DNA of 18,836 bases from an uncultured Treponema sp. (GCA_905236315.1 CAJOPO010000150.1:1-18836), one strand, 5' to 3'; counted from the stretch's first letter, positions 1-8,347 are shown. Numbers and translations are program-made. The notes: generated by a model from the letters alone, not told the origin.

Positions 1-1146
1 ATCTTTTTTATCATAGCTAGAACGAAATATACCAGAGCTAGTTAGGAGGTAAAAATATTGATTTTGAACATCTATATCATAAATCTGATTAAATGTTTTT
101 GCTGTTATTAAAGAGGCTGTCTGAGTAGTATTTTTATTTAACGTTGTATAATAAATATTGCCATCTTTTGTACCTAAATATGCACTATTACCTACAATAA
201 TGGTGGATGTAACTGAAGTGGAAGCTGGAAGTACAAATGTTTGTAGAAGATTTGGTTGTATATTAAGATTCGTTGCATTAAGATGTTCAAATAAGGTGTT
301 ATTATCTATTTGGTAAAGGACTTTGTTTTTATTTACTGTTGCTGTAAAGTATATTCCATTATTAGTATCAGAAAAAACAATAGAGGGAGATGTTATATTA
401 TAACGAATTATAGTTTTGCCAGACATAGCATCTATTACGTAAATGCTATTATTTTTGGTTCCAACAAGAAACCTATTAGATAATTTTTCACTACCAGTTA
501 AAAGTGTTTGTTCTAATGCTGATTCTGCTTTGAATTTTGCTTTTGGAATTAGTTTCATTTGAGTTAAATCATAATACAAAATTGTACCTGTATTACAATA
601 TATTATTGCAGAGCGTTCCGAGTCTCCCGTTTGTATCATAGAAGTTCTTTCATAAATGTCACTAATTTGCTTTATAAGTTTTCCTGTGGCAGCATCCATA
701 ATAAATGTTCCATTTACAGCGGCCGTTGATATAAATAAATATGTTCCTTTTGCAGAATATGAAATATTTAGTATTTCTTCGGAAAATTGTTTTGTATATT
801 TTTGAGTTAAATTAGACCAATCAATTACAACTACTTTATTTATATTGTTTCCATCAGTTGAAATTACTGCAATATCATTAGAAGTGGGATTTTTTATAGT
901 TTTAGTTATATTTATGTCGCTTACTTGATAGTGTTCACCTTCATTATCCTCGCCCCACAATGTAAGCACTCCATCTGCCCCTGCTGAAAAAAAACTGTTT
1001 TTATCTATAGGTAGCATTGAAAAAATAGCTCCAGTATGAGGTTGCTTGGAAATCCTTGCTTGTTGGGCATTTACAGACAAGCAAACTGTGAATATCATAA
1101 ATATTGTTAAAAAAGCAATACGCTTATTGTTATACATTTTTTTCAT
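1..1146 (-). CDS. Exported beta-propeller (WD40/PQQ-like) protein, C-terminus cut by window edge
   Basis: An open frame of 382 codons starts at ATG 1146 and is still open at base 1, so the C-terminus is missing. An AAGGAG Shine-Dalgarno sits at 1155-1160, eight bases before the ATG. The N-terminus (KK, then a hydrophobic stretch, then VNAQQ) is a Sec signal peptide with likely cleavage after Ala in VNA|Q, so the product should be periplasmic or outer-membrane associated. The mature part has the look of beta-propeller blades: motifs such as HTGAIFSM, FFSAGADGVLTLW, GTFIMDAATGKLI, NSIYVIDAMSGKTI and LGTKDGNIYY recur with roughly 40-50 residue spacing. It lies 91 bp downstream of rseP on the same strand. 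The fold assignment is inference from motif rhythm. Substrate and role are unknown; a YncE/PQQ-type scaffold or an envelope assembly partner are possibilities. Confidence 0.8.
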   Translation of the reverse strand, partial: MKKMYNNKRIAFLTIFMIFTVCLSVNAQQARISKQPHTGAIFSMLPIDKNSFFSAGADGVLTLWGEDNEGEHYQVSDINITKTIKNPTSNDIAVISTDGNNINKVVVIDWSNLTQKYTKQFSEEILNISYSAKGTYLFISTAAVNGTFIMDAATGKLIKQISDIYERTSMIQTGDSERSAIIYCNTGTILYYDLTQMKLIPKAKFKAESALEQTLLTGSEKLSNRFLVGTKNNSIYVIDAMSGKTIIRYNITSPSIVFSDTNNGIYFTATVNKNKVLYQIDNNTLFEHLNATNLNIQPNLLQTFVLPASTSVTSTIIVGNSAYLGTKDGNIYYTTLNKNTTQTASLITAKTFNQIYDIDVQNQYFYLLTSSGIFRSSYDKKD

Positions 1147-1237
1147 ATTACATACTCCTTTTTATAAAGGCAACAAGTACAATATTAAACTTAGTGGAAG
1201 GAAGATATTCCCTTAAAAGTACAAATATTTATAAAAA

Positions 1238-2359
1238 TTAGAACTTTCCAATAAAATATCTTAAATCGCCAATCACTGCTAATATAAAAATAGTTCCTAT
1301 AAAAGCTATACCCATAAATTGTATATAATATAGTATCTTCGGATGTATTTTTTTACGAATAATACATTCTATAAGTGCAAAAAGTATTAATCCGCCATCT
1401 AAAATGGGAATGGGCAATAGATTTGTTAAAAAAAGTGAAATGCTTATTAATGCAAGGAATTCAAGTGTACCTATTATGCCAGTTTTTACATTCTGATTGA
1501 ATCCTTCTTGAACAGTATCTCCTAGCATTGTAGTTATTCTAGCTGGTCCAGAAATTGCTTTTGTTACGTCAACACCCTTAAAAAGTGTAGTAATACCCTT
1601 TACTGTAACGTTTAACATATTGCATGATTGTATTAAGCCTTCTTTTAGTGCTGGAAAAAAACTATATGGACCATAATGCCTTTCTGTAGATGAATCTTTC
1701 ATAGCTACTATTCCAAGTTTTCCAGCTCCTGTTTCTTTATCAAGAAGGGTATGCGCTATAATGTCAATTATTTTTTCCTCACGTTGTATTTTTATTGTTA
1801 TATCTTCATCTGGATGGGTTCCTATAAACATAGCAATATCGCTAAAATCTTCTACGGTTTTATTATTTATAGCAATAATTTTATCACCACTTAAAATGCC
1901 TGCATCCTTTGCAGGAGAGGGAATATCTTTATATTCTTCTATATCACTTGTTAAGTTTATTGTAGTTCCTGAACTGTAATATGTATAACCTAATATTGCT
2001 ATAACAAAAAAAGCAATAAAAGCAAAGAAAAAATTAAAAAATGGTCCTGCAAATGCAATTAAAAGTCTTTTAAAAGGATGTACCCCATAAAAAGAAGTGC
2101 TATCGCCTGATATTTCACTTAAGTTTTCTTCTAAGGCTTTTTTATATTCATTTTCACCTTTCATTCCACAATAACCACCTAGTGGAATTAAAGATAAACG
2201 ATAATCAGTGCCTTTCCATGTATGGTGAAGCAATACAGGTCCCATACCAATAGAAAATGTTTCTACTGTTACACCGCAAAGCCTGGCCATTATAAAATGT
2301 CCTAATTCATGAAAAAAAACTAAAAAGCCTAAACCAAGAATACCCCATATAATTGTCAA
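1238..2359 (-). CDS. rseP: RIP zinc metalloprotease RseP (site-2 protease)
   Basis: This 373-residue intramembrane metalloprotease cleaves membrane-anchored substrates such as anti-sigma factors or signal-peptide remnants. The zinc motif HELGH is at residues 17-21 in the first membrane segment. A PDZ domain follows at roughly 130-215 (SPAKDAGILSGDKIIAIN). The second catalytic motif NLLPIPILDGG spans 313-323, with Asp321 as the likely third zinc ligand. Hydrophobic segments lie near 99-127, 290-335 and 340-370. The start is a TTG at 2359-2357, directly after the dxr stop, with an AGGGAGG Shine-Dalgarno formed by the last dxr codons. The next Met (residue 24) would delete the HExxH motif, so TTG must be right. 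The length is shorter than E. coli RseP (about 450 residues, two PDZ domains) and fits the single-PDZ type. Confidence 0.95.
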   Translation of the reverse strand: MTIIWGILGLGFLVFFHELGHFIMARLCGVTVETFSIGMGPVLLHHTWKGTDYRLSLIPLGGYCGMKGENEYKKALEENLSEISGDSTSFYGVHPFKRLLIAFAGPFFNFFFAFIAFFVIAILGYTYYSSGTTINLTSDIEEYKDIPSPAKDAGILSGDKIIAINNKTVEDFSDIAMFIGTHPDEDITIKIQREEKIIDIIAHTLLDKETGAGKLGIVAMKDSSTERHYGPYSFFPALKEGLIQSCNMLNVTVKGITTLFKGVDVTKAISGPARITTMLGDTVQEGFNQNVKTGIIGTLEFLALISISLFLTNLLPIPILDGGLILFALIECIIRKKIHPKILYYIQFMGIAFIGTIFILAVIGDLRYFIGKF

Positions 2360-3487
2360 TTAGGAGCCTCCCTGTATTTTAGAGAGAGCTTTGGTTGCTA
2401 ATTTTCTAGCATTACTATCAGCTTGTAATATATTATCTAAAGTATTAGCTTCTGAATTCCAATCATTTTTTATTACATAGTCTACTATTTGCGCAATTTG
2501 TGTAAAAGTACATTTTTTATCTAAAAACGCCTGTACTGCGACTTCATTAGCAGCATTAAATGCTATTGTACTAGATTTTCCTTGAGCAGCACATTTATAT
2601 GCCATAGCTAGTAACGGAAAATCATCCATGCGGGGAGGATAGAAAGTTAATTCATGATTTGATAAATCAAATAGTTCTAAATAATTTTTACTATTTTCTG
2701 GCCATAAAAGTGCATTTAGAATAGGGTGTCTCATATCAGGATTACTTAATTGTGCGTATAAAACACCGTCATTTGTACGTATCAAACTATGGACAATACT
2801 TTGTGGATGAACTAAAACTTTTACGCTATCGGCACTCATATTAAAAAGCCTACAGGCTTCTATAACTTCAAGTCCTTTATTAGCCATGCTTGCACTGTCT
2901 ATAGTTATTTTAGGTCCCATATTCCATGTAGGGTGTGCTAATGCTTGTTCAACAGTTACATTTTGCATTTGTTCCCTTGTCCATGTTCTAAAAGGACCTC
3001 CACTTGCCGTAATTATAATTTCACTCACATTATTTTTTTTTGCTTGATTTATTAACTGAAAAACAGCACTATGTTCACTATCTACTGGAATTATTTTTGC
3101 ATTATTTTCTTTTGCAATGGAAGAAACTAAATCCCATCCCATAACAACAGTTTCTTTATTTGCTAGTGCTAAATCAATTCCATTTTTTAAAACTTCAACG
3201 GAAGGTCGTAAGCCTGCTGCTCCTGCAATGCCATTTACAACAATATCAGCATTTGTACTTTTTATAATAGATTCAATTCCCTCAAAGCCATCTTCTGTAA
3301 AGAGGGTACCTTTACAATTAAATTCTTTGCATAGATTATGTAATTCTTCTTTTTTTTTATTTGCACTTAAACCACATATCTCAAACTTTTCTCTCATATT
3401 TCGGGCAATATCTAATGTCTGAGTTCCTATTGAGCCTGTACACCCTAAAACGAGTATTCTTTTTTTTATATTTTTTAGATTTTCCAT
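2360..3487 (-). CDS. dxr: 1-deoxy-D-xylulose 5-phosphate reductoisomerase
   Basis: DXR converts DXP to 2-C-methyl-D-erythritol 4-phosphate using NADPH, the committed step of the MEP isoprenoid pathway in the cytoplasm. The NADPH-binding motif GCTGSIG is at residues 15-21 and ANKETVV at 109-115. The metal ligands appear as Asp136 and Glu138 in VDSEHSAVFQ and Glu207 in NKGLEVIEA. The substrate-binding ASGGPFR (161-167) and HPTWNMGPKITIDSASM (185-201) blocks are intact. At 375 residues it is slightly shorter than E. coli Dxr. It sits 33 bp after cdsA, and its stop codon abuts the rseP start. The ATG at 3487 has only a weak AAGG upstream. Isoprenoids made here feed the uppS product encoded two genes upstream. 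Confidence 0.97.
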   Translation of the reverse strand: MENLKNIKKRILVLGCTGSIGTQTLDIARNMREKFEICGLSANKKKEELHNLCKEFNCKGTLFTEDGFEGIESIIKSTNADIVVNGIAGAAGLRPSVEVLKNGIDLALANKETVVMGWDLVSSIAKENNAKIIPVDSEHSAVFQLINQAKKNNVSEIIITASGGPFRTWTREQMQNVTVEQALAHPTWNMGPKITIDSASMANKGLEVIEACRLFNMSADSVKVLVHPQSIVHSLIRTNDGVLYAQLSNPDMRHPILNALLWPENSKNYLELFDLSNHELTFYPPRMDDFPLLAMAYKCAAQGKSSTIAFNAANEVAVQAFLDKKCTFTQIAQIVDYVIKNDWNSEANTLDNILQADSNARKLATKALSKIQGGS

Positions 3488-3520
3488 AAAATGTATACCT
3501 TAATTGCAAAGTGAAAATTA

Positions 3521-4414
3521 TTAAATAAAGGGACCATATAAAGCATTTATCAAAAGGCTATATATTGGGGCTGCCATAAGGATAGAATCTATTGAATCTA
3601 AAGCACCCCCGCGACCTGGAATAACTTTTCCACTATCTTTACAGCCAGAACAGCGTTTAAATATAGACTCAGCTAAATCTCCTACAATCGAAGAGAATGC
3701 TGTTATAATTCCTACTATTATAATTTTTATGATATGACCTTCAAATACATTTGTCCACAAAAAGTTTGCCACAACAGCTGCAACTATGGAGCCAATAAAA
3801 CCTCCAATAAAACCTGCAATACTTTTATTGGGGCTTGCTTTTATAAAGCCCTTATTATTTTTACCAAAAAGAACACCAAATAGCCATGCAAAACTGTCAC
3901 AAAGGAATACCATTAATAAAAATGTACTGATTACCTCTGTGGATATATTTTGACCATCTTTGGTATAAGCTATCATTCTAGATATAAATGTTATTAAATA
4001 ACCAGAATAGACAATGACAAAAAATGACATTCCCATTCTATTATTAGAGAAATTAAAATCTTTTGCTGTAAAGACTTCTACAGAGAGGACTGCTAAAAAA
4101 GACGCAATTAAAGCATAAGTTGATACTTCATGATTTAAAAATGTTAAGGAAAAATCAAAAAAGGAAGGTAAAATGCTTTGTAGAGCTGTTACAAATGGAA
4201 TAAAAAGTGAACAAAGTATGATAAATTTCTTATTTAATAATGGGCTTTTTACCGCCATCATATTGTACATTTCGCTAGAAGCACAGGCACTTATAAAAAG
4301 AATTAATAAATGTAAGGGAAGATGATTATAAAAATCCAAAAAAACAATTAAAAGTACAAGAGGTAAACCTATAAAAAAAATAAAAAGTCTTGGTAGTATT
4401 TTCTTTATACTCAT
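3521..4414 (-). CDS. cdsA: Phosphatidate cytidylyltransferase (CDP-diacylglycerol synthase)
   Basis: CdsA makes CDP-diacylglycerol from phosphatidate and CTP, the branch point for membrane phospholipids. The family signature is complete near the C-terminus (about 250-276): SIFKR, then KDSG, PGRGGALD and a final Asp, matching the S-x-x-K-R-x4-K-D-x-G ... P-G-x-G-G-x-L-D-x-x-D pattern. The protein is 297 residues and very hydrophobic, with about eight predicted membrane segments. The ATG overlaps the uppS stop by four bases (ATGA, 4411-4414), implying translational coupling. A GGAG lies about ten bases upstream inside uppS. A uppS-cdsA-dxr-rseP order is common in bacteria. Confidence 0.96.
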   Translation of the reverse strand: MSIKKILPRLFIFFIGLPLVLLIVFLDFYNHLPLHLLILFISACASSEMYNMMAVKSPLLNKKFIILCSLFIPFVTALQSILPSFFDFSLTFLNHEVSTYALIASFLAVLSVEVFTAKDFNFSNNRMGMSFFVIVYSGYLITFISRMIAYTKDGQNISTEVISTFLLMVFLCDSFAWLFGVLFGKNNKGFIKASPNKSIAGFIGGFIGSIVAAVVANFLWTNVFEGHIIKIIIVGIITAFSSIVGDLAESIFKRCSGCKDSGKVIPGRGGALDSIDSILMAAPIYSLLINALYGPFI

Positions 4415-5130
4415 GTGGTTACTGCTCCAAAACGTCTTGACCTTTTTTTATATTCCTCAACAGTATTTATAAACTCTTCTGCATAATAATCAGGCCATAG
4501 TGTATCAGAAAAAAATAATTCTGCATAAGCAGAATGCCACATTAAAAAATTACTTAACCTTTTTTCTCCACCTGTGCGTATAATCATATCTGCATTTGGA
4601 AGTTCTGGAATATCAAAGTGCTTAGAAATAATATCCTCTGTAATAAATTTTTCTTCTACTTTTTCAGAAATTATATTTTTTACACTTCTAACAATTTCAT
4701 CTCTACCACCATAGTTAATAGCAAGACAAACTGTAAGACCTGTAAAATTTTTTGTGTCAAATTCTGCTTCGTTAATATCGTTTTGGATTTCTTTTGTAAG
4801 ACCTGTCTTGTCACCTAATAAACGAACTCTTATTTGATTTTCTCTATAAAAGTCTAATTCCTGTTTTAGATGCGTATGTATAAGATTCATCAAGAAGCCA
4901 ACTTCTTGTTTTGTTCTTTTCCAATTTTCTGTTGAGAAAGCGTAGAGTGTCAGATATTTTATTCCCATGTCAGAAGCTACTTTTGCTATTTCTTTAGCCC
5001 TTTTTAGTCCTTCTTCATGACCTGCTGTGCGAACTTGATTACGACTTTGCGCCCAGCGACCATTCCCATCCATTATTATACCAATATGAATAGGTAGCGT
5101 AGGGGCAATTATATCTGATGCTTTACTCAC
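4411..5130 (-). CDS. uppS: Undecaprenyl diphosphate synthase (isoprenyl transferase)
   Basis: UppS condenses isopentenyl diphosphate units onto farnesyl diphosphate to make the C55 carrier lipid for peptidoglycan. The N-terminal motif IMDGNGRWAQSR contains the catalytic Asp21. YAFSTENWKR is at about 63-72, and the C-terminal RTGGEKRLSNF block starts at Arg185, followed by SDTLWPD. At 239 residues it has normal length. The start is a GTG at 5130-5128, three bases after the frr stop. No Shine-Dalgarno is obvious, so initiation probably depends on ribosomes terminating on frr. The only nearby alternative, Met20, would fall inside the active-site motif and is excluded. Confidence 0.96.
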   Translation of the reverse strand: MSKASDIIAPTLPIHIGIIMDGNGRWAQSRNQVRTAGHEEGLKRAKEIAKVASDMGIKYLTLYAFSTENWKRTKQEVGFLMNLIHTHLKQELDFYRENQIRVRLLGDKTGLTKEIQNDINEAEFDTKNFTGLTVCLAINYGGRDEIVRSVKNIISEKVEEKFITEDIISKHFDIPELPNADMIIRTGGEKRLSNFLMWHSAYAELFFSDTLWPDYYAEEFINTVEEYKKRSRRFGAVTT

Positions 5131-5133
5131 AAA

Positions 5134-5676
5134 CTAATCCATTATTTCTTTTTCTTTTGTTTCGTATATTTTGTTTATTTCTTCTATATACTTATCGGTT
5201 AATTTCTGCAACTTATCAGTTTCAGTTTTTAATTGGTCTTCTGTTAAATCACCTGCTTTTTGCTGTTTTTTTAGGCTATCATTGCCATCCCTACGAATAT
5301 TGCGTATCGTTGTACGATAGTTTTCTGCTGTAGATTTTGCCTGTTTTACTAGTTCTTTTCTGCGTTCTGCTGTTAGTGGAGGAATTGCAATTCTTATTAC
5401 CTTTCCATCATTGCTTGGATTTAATCCCAATTCAGCTTTCTGAATAGATTTTTCTATAGCAGAAATCGAAGACTTATCAAAAGGAGATATTACAACCGTT
5501 CTAGCTTCTGGTATAGATATTGTACCAACTTGATTTAATGGAGTAGGTGTTCCGTAATAATCAACGCGCACTTTGTCAAAAATTGAAGCACTTGCTCTTC
5601 CTGTACGAATACTATTATACTCTTCTTTAAGCGCATTTACTGTTTTTTCCATGCGACTTTCATTATCACTAGCCAT
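5134..5676 (-). CDS. frr: Ribosome recycling factor
   Basis: RRF splits post-termination ribosomes together with EF-G. The sequence aligns along its full length with bacterial RRF: the RTGRAS motif near residues 25-30, YYGTPTPL, SPFDKSS, LGLNPSNDG, PPLTAERRKEL and NIRRDGND. I chose ATG 5676, giving 180 residues (the family is about 185), because GGGAG lies five bases before it. The frame can be extended to a GTG at 5697, but the added MLNLGDF would sit over the Shine-Dalgarno. The 133 bp upstream of this start (from tsf) holds two hairpins. The stop is followed after three bases by the uppS GTG. Confidence 0.96.
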   Translation of the reverse strand: MASDNESRMEKTVNALKEEYNSIRTGRASASIFDKVRVDYYGTPTPLNQVGTISIPEARTVVISPFDKSSISAIEKSIQKAELGLNPSNDGKVIRIAIPPLTAERRKELVKQAKSTAENYRTTIRNIRRDGNDSLKKQQKAGDLTEDQLKTETDKLQKLTDKYIEEINKIYETKEKEIMD

Positions 5677-5716
5677 AAAATCTCCCAAATTAAGCACTAA
5701 AATTCTTTATAAAATA

Positions 5717-5746
5717 TTTACTAGCAATATTAATATTGCTAGTAAA
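5717..5746. repeat. 30-bp perfect palindrome upstream of frr
   Basis: The two 15-base arms are exact reverse complements with no loop bases (arm TTTACTAGCAATATT, centre between 5731 and 5732). It lies 40 bases ahead of the frr ATG in the tsf-frr gap. On the minus strand it is followed by AAATATTTTATAAAG, not a clean T-run. It could be a transcript hairpin (processing or attenuation) or a dimeric protein-binding operator. Confidence 0.6.
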
Positions 5747-5789
5747 AACTTAGAAAAGCACTGATTAACATAAAATATTTTTCAGTGCT
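5745..5789 (-). terminator. Candidate weak terminator or attenuator after tsf
   Basis: Read on the minus strand, AGCACTGA (5789-5782) pairs with TCAGTGCT (5764-5757), giving an eight-bp stem with a 17-base loop that is followed by TTTCTAAGTTTTT. The T-tract is interrupted and the loop is large, so termination would be partial at best. It starts about 20 bases after the tsf stop, so it may lower frr-rseP transcription relative to rpsB-tsf. Confidence 0.4.
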
Positions 5790-5809
5790 CTCAAAAAAAA
5801 TATTTTATC

Positions 5810-6643
5810 TTATTTTCCTAATACGAGAAGTTCAATTTGACCAAAAGACAAATCTGCATTTACTTCTTTAGCAACTTCTGCAAGTTTTGCGCTAACAGTC
5901 TTTTTGTCATCTTTTACAAACATCTGATCTACAAAGCAAATTTCTGCTAAATGCTTCTTAATCTTTCCGTTTAATATGCCTTCCTTTACATTTTCAGGTT
6001 TAGACTTTACTTTCTCATCATTATCCATCTGAACCTTAAAAATCTCTTTTTGCTCATCAATATAAGACTGAGGAACATCTGACTGCTTTATATAAGAGGG
6101 GGTAAAGGCTGCTAAGTGCATACAACAATCACGAGCAAATTCTTTTACTTTATCATCTGTTGAACCGCTAACAATAGTTACTGCAGCAGTCTTAAAGTCT
6201 GAGTGTATATAAATGCCCGCAACTGAATTTTCAGGTACTTCGAGAACCTTTACTTTATTTAAAGACATATTCTCACGTGTACGAGTAGCAAAGTCTAATA
6301 GTACATCAGATAATTCTTTCTCTATTTGTGTATATCCCTTTGCAAAAATCTCATCAAGAATTTTCTCTCCGCAAGCTATGAACTCTGCATTATTTGCTAC
6401 AAAGTCTGTTTCACAAACTAATTCTACTATAGCAACCTTGTTTCCTACTTGCTTTATAAAGATACGACCTTCGCTTGTTGCTCGTTCTGCACGTTTTGCA
6501 ACAGCTGCTAGTCCTTTCTCTTTTAAAAGTTTAGCAGCAGCTTCAAAGTCACCGTTTGTATCTACAAGAGCTTTCTTGCAGTCCATCATTCCTGCGCCCG
6601 TTTGTTCGCGCAACTCTTTTACTTGTGCAGCTGTAATAGCCAT
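5810..6643 (-). CDS. tsf: Elongation factor Ts
   Basis: EF-Ts is the guanine-nucleotide exchange factor that recycles EF-Tu from GDP to GTP. The N-terminal UBA-like domain (residues 1-55, VKELREQTGAGMMDCKKAL) is typical, and the conserved TDFVANN motif that contacts EF-Tu is at 79-85. At 277 residues it is close to the E. coli length (283). The ATG at 6643 lies nine bases after the rpsB stop, with a TAGGAG Shine-Dalgarno that includes the rpsB stop codon. The rpsB-tsf pairing is near universal in bacteria, and the two are almost certainly co-transcribed. Candidate hairpins follow the gene. Confidence 0.97.
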   Translation of the reverse strand: MAITAAQVKELREQTGAGMMDCKKALVDTNGDFEAAAKLLKEKGLAAVAKRAERATSEGRIFIKQVGNKVAIVELVCETDFVANNAEFIACGEKILDEIFAKGYTQIEKELSDVLLDFATRTRENMSLNKVKVLEVPENSVAGIYIHSDFKTAAVTIVSGSTDDKVKEFARDCCMHLAAFTPSYIKQSDVPQSYIDEQKEIFKVQMDNDEKVKSKPENVKEGILNGKIKKHLAEICFVDQMFVKDDKKTVSAKLAEVAKEVNADLSFGQIELLVLGK

Positions 6644-6652
6644 TTTATGCTC

Positions 6653-7519
6653 CTACTTAGAATAAACCTTATCTTCGTCAATTAAATCGTCTTCTCTATC
6701 AGCTTCTACGTCTTCTTCTTTTGGTTCTGTAGGAGTGTAGTTAGAGTAGTCTACTATTTCTTCATCTTCTTTCTTTGTAGAAGCATCTGTAGAAATCTCA
6801 TCTTCATCACCTAAGGTTTCGATTATCTTCAATCCTTGGTCATTATCTGCTTCGAGAACTGCATTTGCAATAATAGAAGTAAATAAACTAATGGCGCGAA
6901 TAGCATCATCATTGCCTGGAATAGGATAGTCTATGCCTTCTGGATTACAGTTAGTATCTACAATAGCAATAATAGGAATTCCCATACGGCGAGCTTCTGC
7001 TACTGCTATTTGTTCTTTATGAGTATCAATAATAAAAATTGCACCAGGTAGCTCTTTCATTTCTTTTATGCCACCATAATTCTTTTGCAACTTTTCTTTT
7101 TCTTTTAATAGATTTGCAACTTCCTTTTTGGTAAGATTTTCAAATGTTCCGTCAATCTCCATCTTTTCGATTTTCTTTAGACGTAGAAGAGACTTCTTTA
7201 TAGTAGAAAAATTTGTTAATGTACCACCAAGCCAGCGATTATTTACATAGAACATACCACAACGCTCGGCTTCTTTTTGTATAGCTTGTTGAGCTTGTTT
7301 TTTGGTACCTACGAAAAGAACTGATTTGCCTGCAGAGGCAACTTTACGTATTTCTTCGTAGCTATCTTTTATTGCAGATATTGTCTTCTGCAAATCGATG
7401 ATATGAATCCCATTGCGCTCTGCAAAAATATACTTTTTCATGCGGGGATCCCAGCGTTTTACTTGGTGTCCGAAATGAACACCTGACTCTAAAAGACTTT
7501 TCATGGTTACAACTGCCAT
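6653..7519 (-). CDS. rpsB: 30S ribosomal protein S2
   Basis: S2 binds the 30S subunit late in assembly and is needed for S1 recruitment. The N-terminus ([23 protein letters not shown]) and [12 protein letters not shown] near residues 93-104 are diagnostic, as are [15 protein letters not shown] and [14 protein letters not shown]. The protein is 288 residues, about 45 more than E. coli S2. The surplus is an acidic, probably disordered tail from about 237 onward, rich in Asp/Glu ([24 protein letters not shown]). An AAGGAG Shine-Dalgarno lies six bases before the ATG. The leader between maf and rpsB contains two hairpins that could mediate autoregulation, as known for rpsB leaders elsewhere; that is inference here. 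Confidence 0.97.
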   Translation of the reverse strand: MAVVTMKSLLESGVHFGHQVKRWDPRMKKYIFAERNGIHIIDLQKTISAIKDSYEEIRKVASAGKSVLFVGTKKQAQQAIQKEAERCGMFYVNNRWLGGTLTNFSTIKKSLLRLKKIEKMEIDGTFENLTKKEVANLLKEKEKLQKNYGGIKEMKELPGAIFIIDTHKEQIAVAEARRMGIPIIAIVDTNCNPEGIDYPIPGNDDAIRAISLFTSIIANAVLEADNDQGLKIIETLGDEDEISTDASTKKEDEEIVDYSNYTPTEPKEEDVEADREDDLIDEDKVYSK

Positions 7520-7536
7520 GATTTACTCCTTCACCA

Positions 7537-7560
7537 GAAAATACATAACTTAGTATTTTC
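7537..7560 (-). promoter_or_regulatory. Hairpin in the rpsB leader, next to the Shine-Dalgarno
   Basis: GAAAATAC (7537-7544) and GTATTTTC (7553-7560) are perfect inverted repeats around an eight-base loop. In the minus-strand transcript this eight-bp stem ends about five bases before the rpsB AAGGAG. Such placement fits translational control of S2 or a simple leader-stabilising structure. No T-run follows, so it is not an intrinsic terminator. Confidence 0.45.
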
Positions 7561-7611
7561 CACCTAACCTTATTTCTCGTAATTGTAATAATACAACCCG
7601 GAAGATTTACA

Positions 7612-7644
7612 GATTATGGATAAATTAACCATTTACACATAATC
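7612..7644 (-). promoter_or_regulatory. Two-part stem-loop between maf and rpsB
   Basis: GATTATG (7612-7618) pairs with CATAATC (7638-7644), and inside it TAAAT (7621-7625) pairs with ATTTA (7631-7635) around a five-base loop, with a 2x2 internal loop between the stems. It lies just after the maf stop on the minus strand. There is no downstream T-tract, so it is more likely an mRNA 3'-end or processing structure, or part of the rpsB leader fold, than a terminator. Confidence 0.4.
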
Positions 7645-7652
7645 CGGCAAGA

Positions 7653-8243
7653 CTATTCTATTATGGAATAACCTTGTTTTTTTAGCATATCATATAAATC
7701 AAAAATAGGCAAGCCCATAACGCCAGTTTCTGACCCTTGAATATTTTTTATAAAACAAGAACCTAATCCTTGTATACGATATCCACCTGCAACACCATGC
7801 CATTCTCCTGTATCAATATACCATTGGATTTCTTCTTCAGACATAGTAGCAAATGTTACCTTACATTTACAGAGTTTTGTAGTAGTTTCTTTTTTACTAC
7901 CATTATACAAAGCCATTCCTGTAATAACTTCTTGCGTATTACCTTGAAATGTTCTTAAAAACTCGGCAGCTTCTTCTTGCGAAGATGGCTTCCCATATAA
8001 TTTTTTGTCAAAAATAACAACAGTGTCTGCACCCAAAATCCACCTAACTTCTTGATCTGGCTGCATAGAATCTAAAACGGCTTGCACCTTTTGTTGTGCA
8101 AGATAAAGAGGTAAATTGTGTAAATCCATATCAGCAGGACAAGTTTCATCTATCCCTGCAGGATGAACGACAAATGGGATATTCATTGATTTTAAAATAT
8201 CCTGTCTTCTCGGAGATGTAGAAGCTAATATTATGGGATACAT
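7653..8243 (-). CDS. maf: Maf-family nucleoside triphosphate pyrophosphatase
   Basis: Maf proteins hydrolyse non-canonical or excess nucleoside triphosphates to monophosphates and were first named for septum formation inhibition. The N-terminal ILASTSPRRQDIL is at residues 5-17, the catalytic-acid motif GADTVV at 71-76 (Asp73), GKPSSQEEAAEFL at 84-96, and the C-terminal GVAGGYRIQGLGS, then SETGVMGLPI, closes the active site. At 196 residues the length is normal. A GGAGGGGG Shine-Dalgarno is four to five bases before the ATG. Whether it is the YhdE (dTTP/UTP) or YceF (m7GTP) type cannot be settled by eye. It is the first gene of the minus-strand run, divergent from the tRNA; I see no convincing promoter in 8244-8340. 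Confidence 0.93.
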   Translation of the reverse strand: MYPIILASTSPRRQDILKSMNIPFVVHPAGIDETCPADMDLHNLPLYLAQQKVQAVLDSMQPDQEVRWILGADTVVIFDKKLYGKPSSQEEAAEFLRTFQGNTQEVITGMALYNGSKKETTTKLCKCKVTFATMSEEEIQWYIDTGEWHGVAGGYRIQGLGSCFIKNIQGSETGVMGLPIFDLYDMLKKQGYSIIE

Positions 8244-8347
8244 ACCCCCTCCGCATTAAATCATTAATTTGTAAAATCTTAAGAAAAACTAATTATGTCT
8301 AATTCATCATTTAACACTTCATAAAATTACTTGAATAGACCTATCTC

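Noticed and set aside
6213..6665. Plus-strand ORF of 150 residues opposite tsf
   Set aside because: It is antisense to a certain EF-Ts gene, with no ribosome-binding site and no family likeness.
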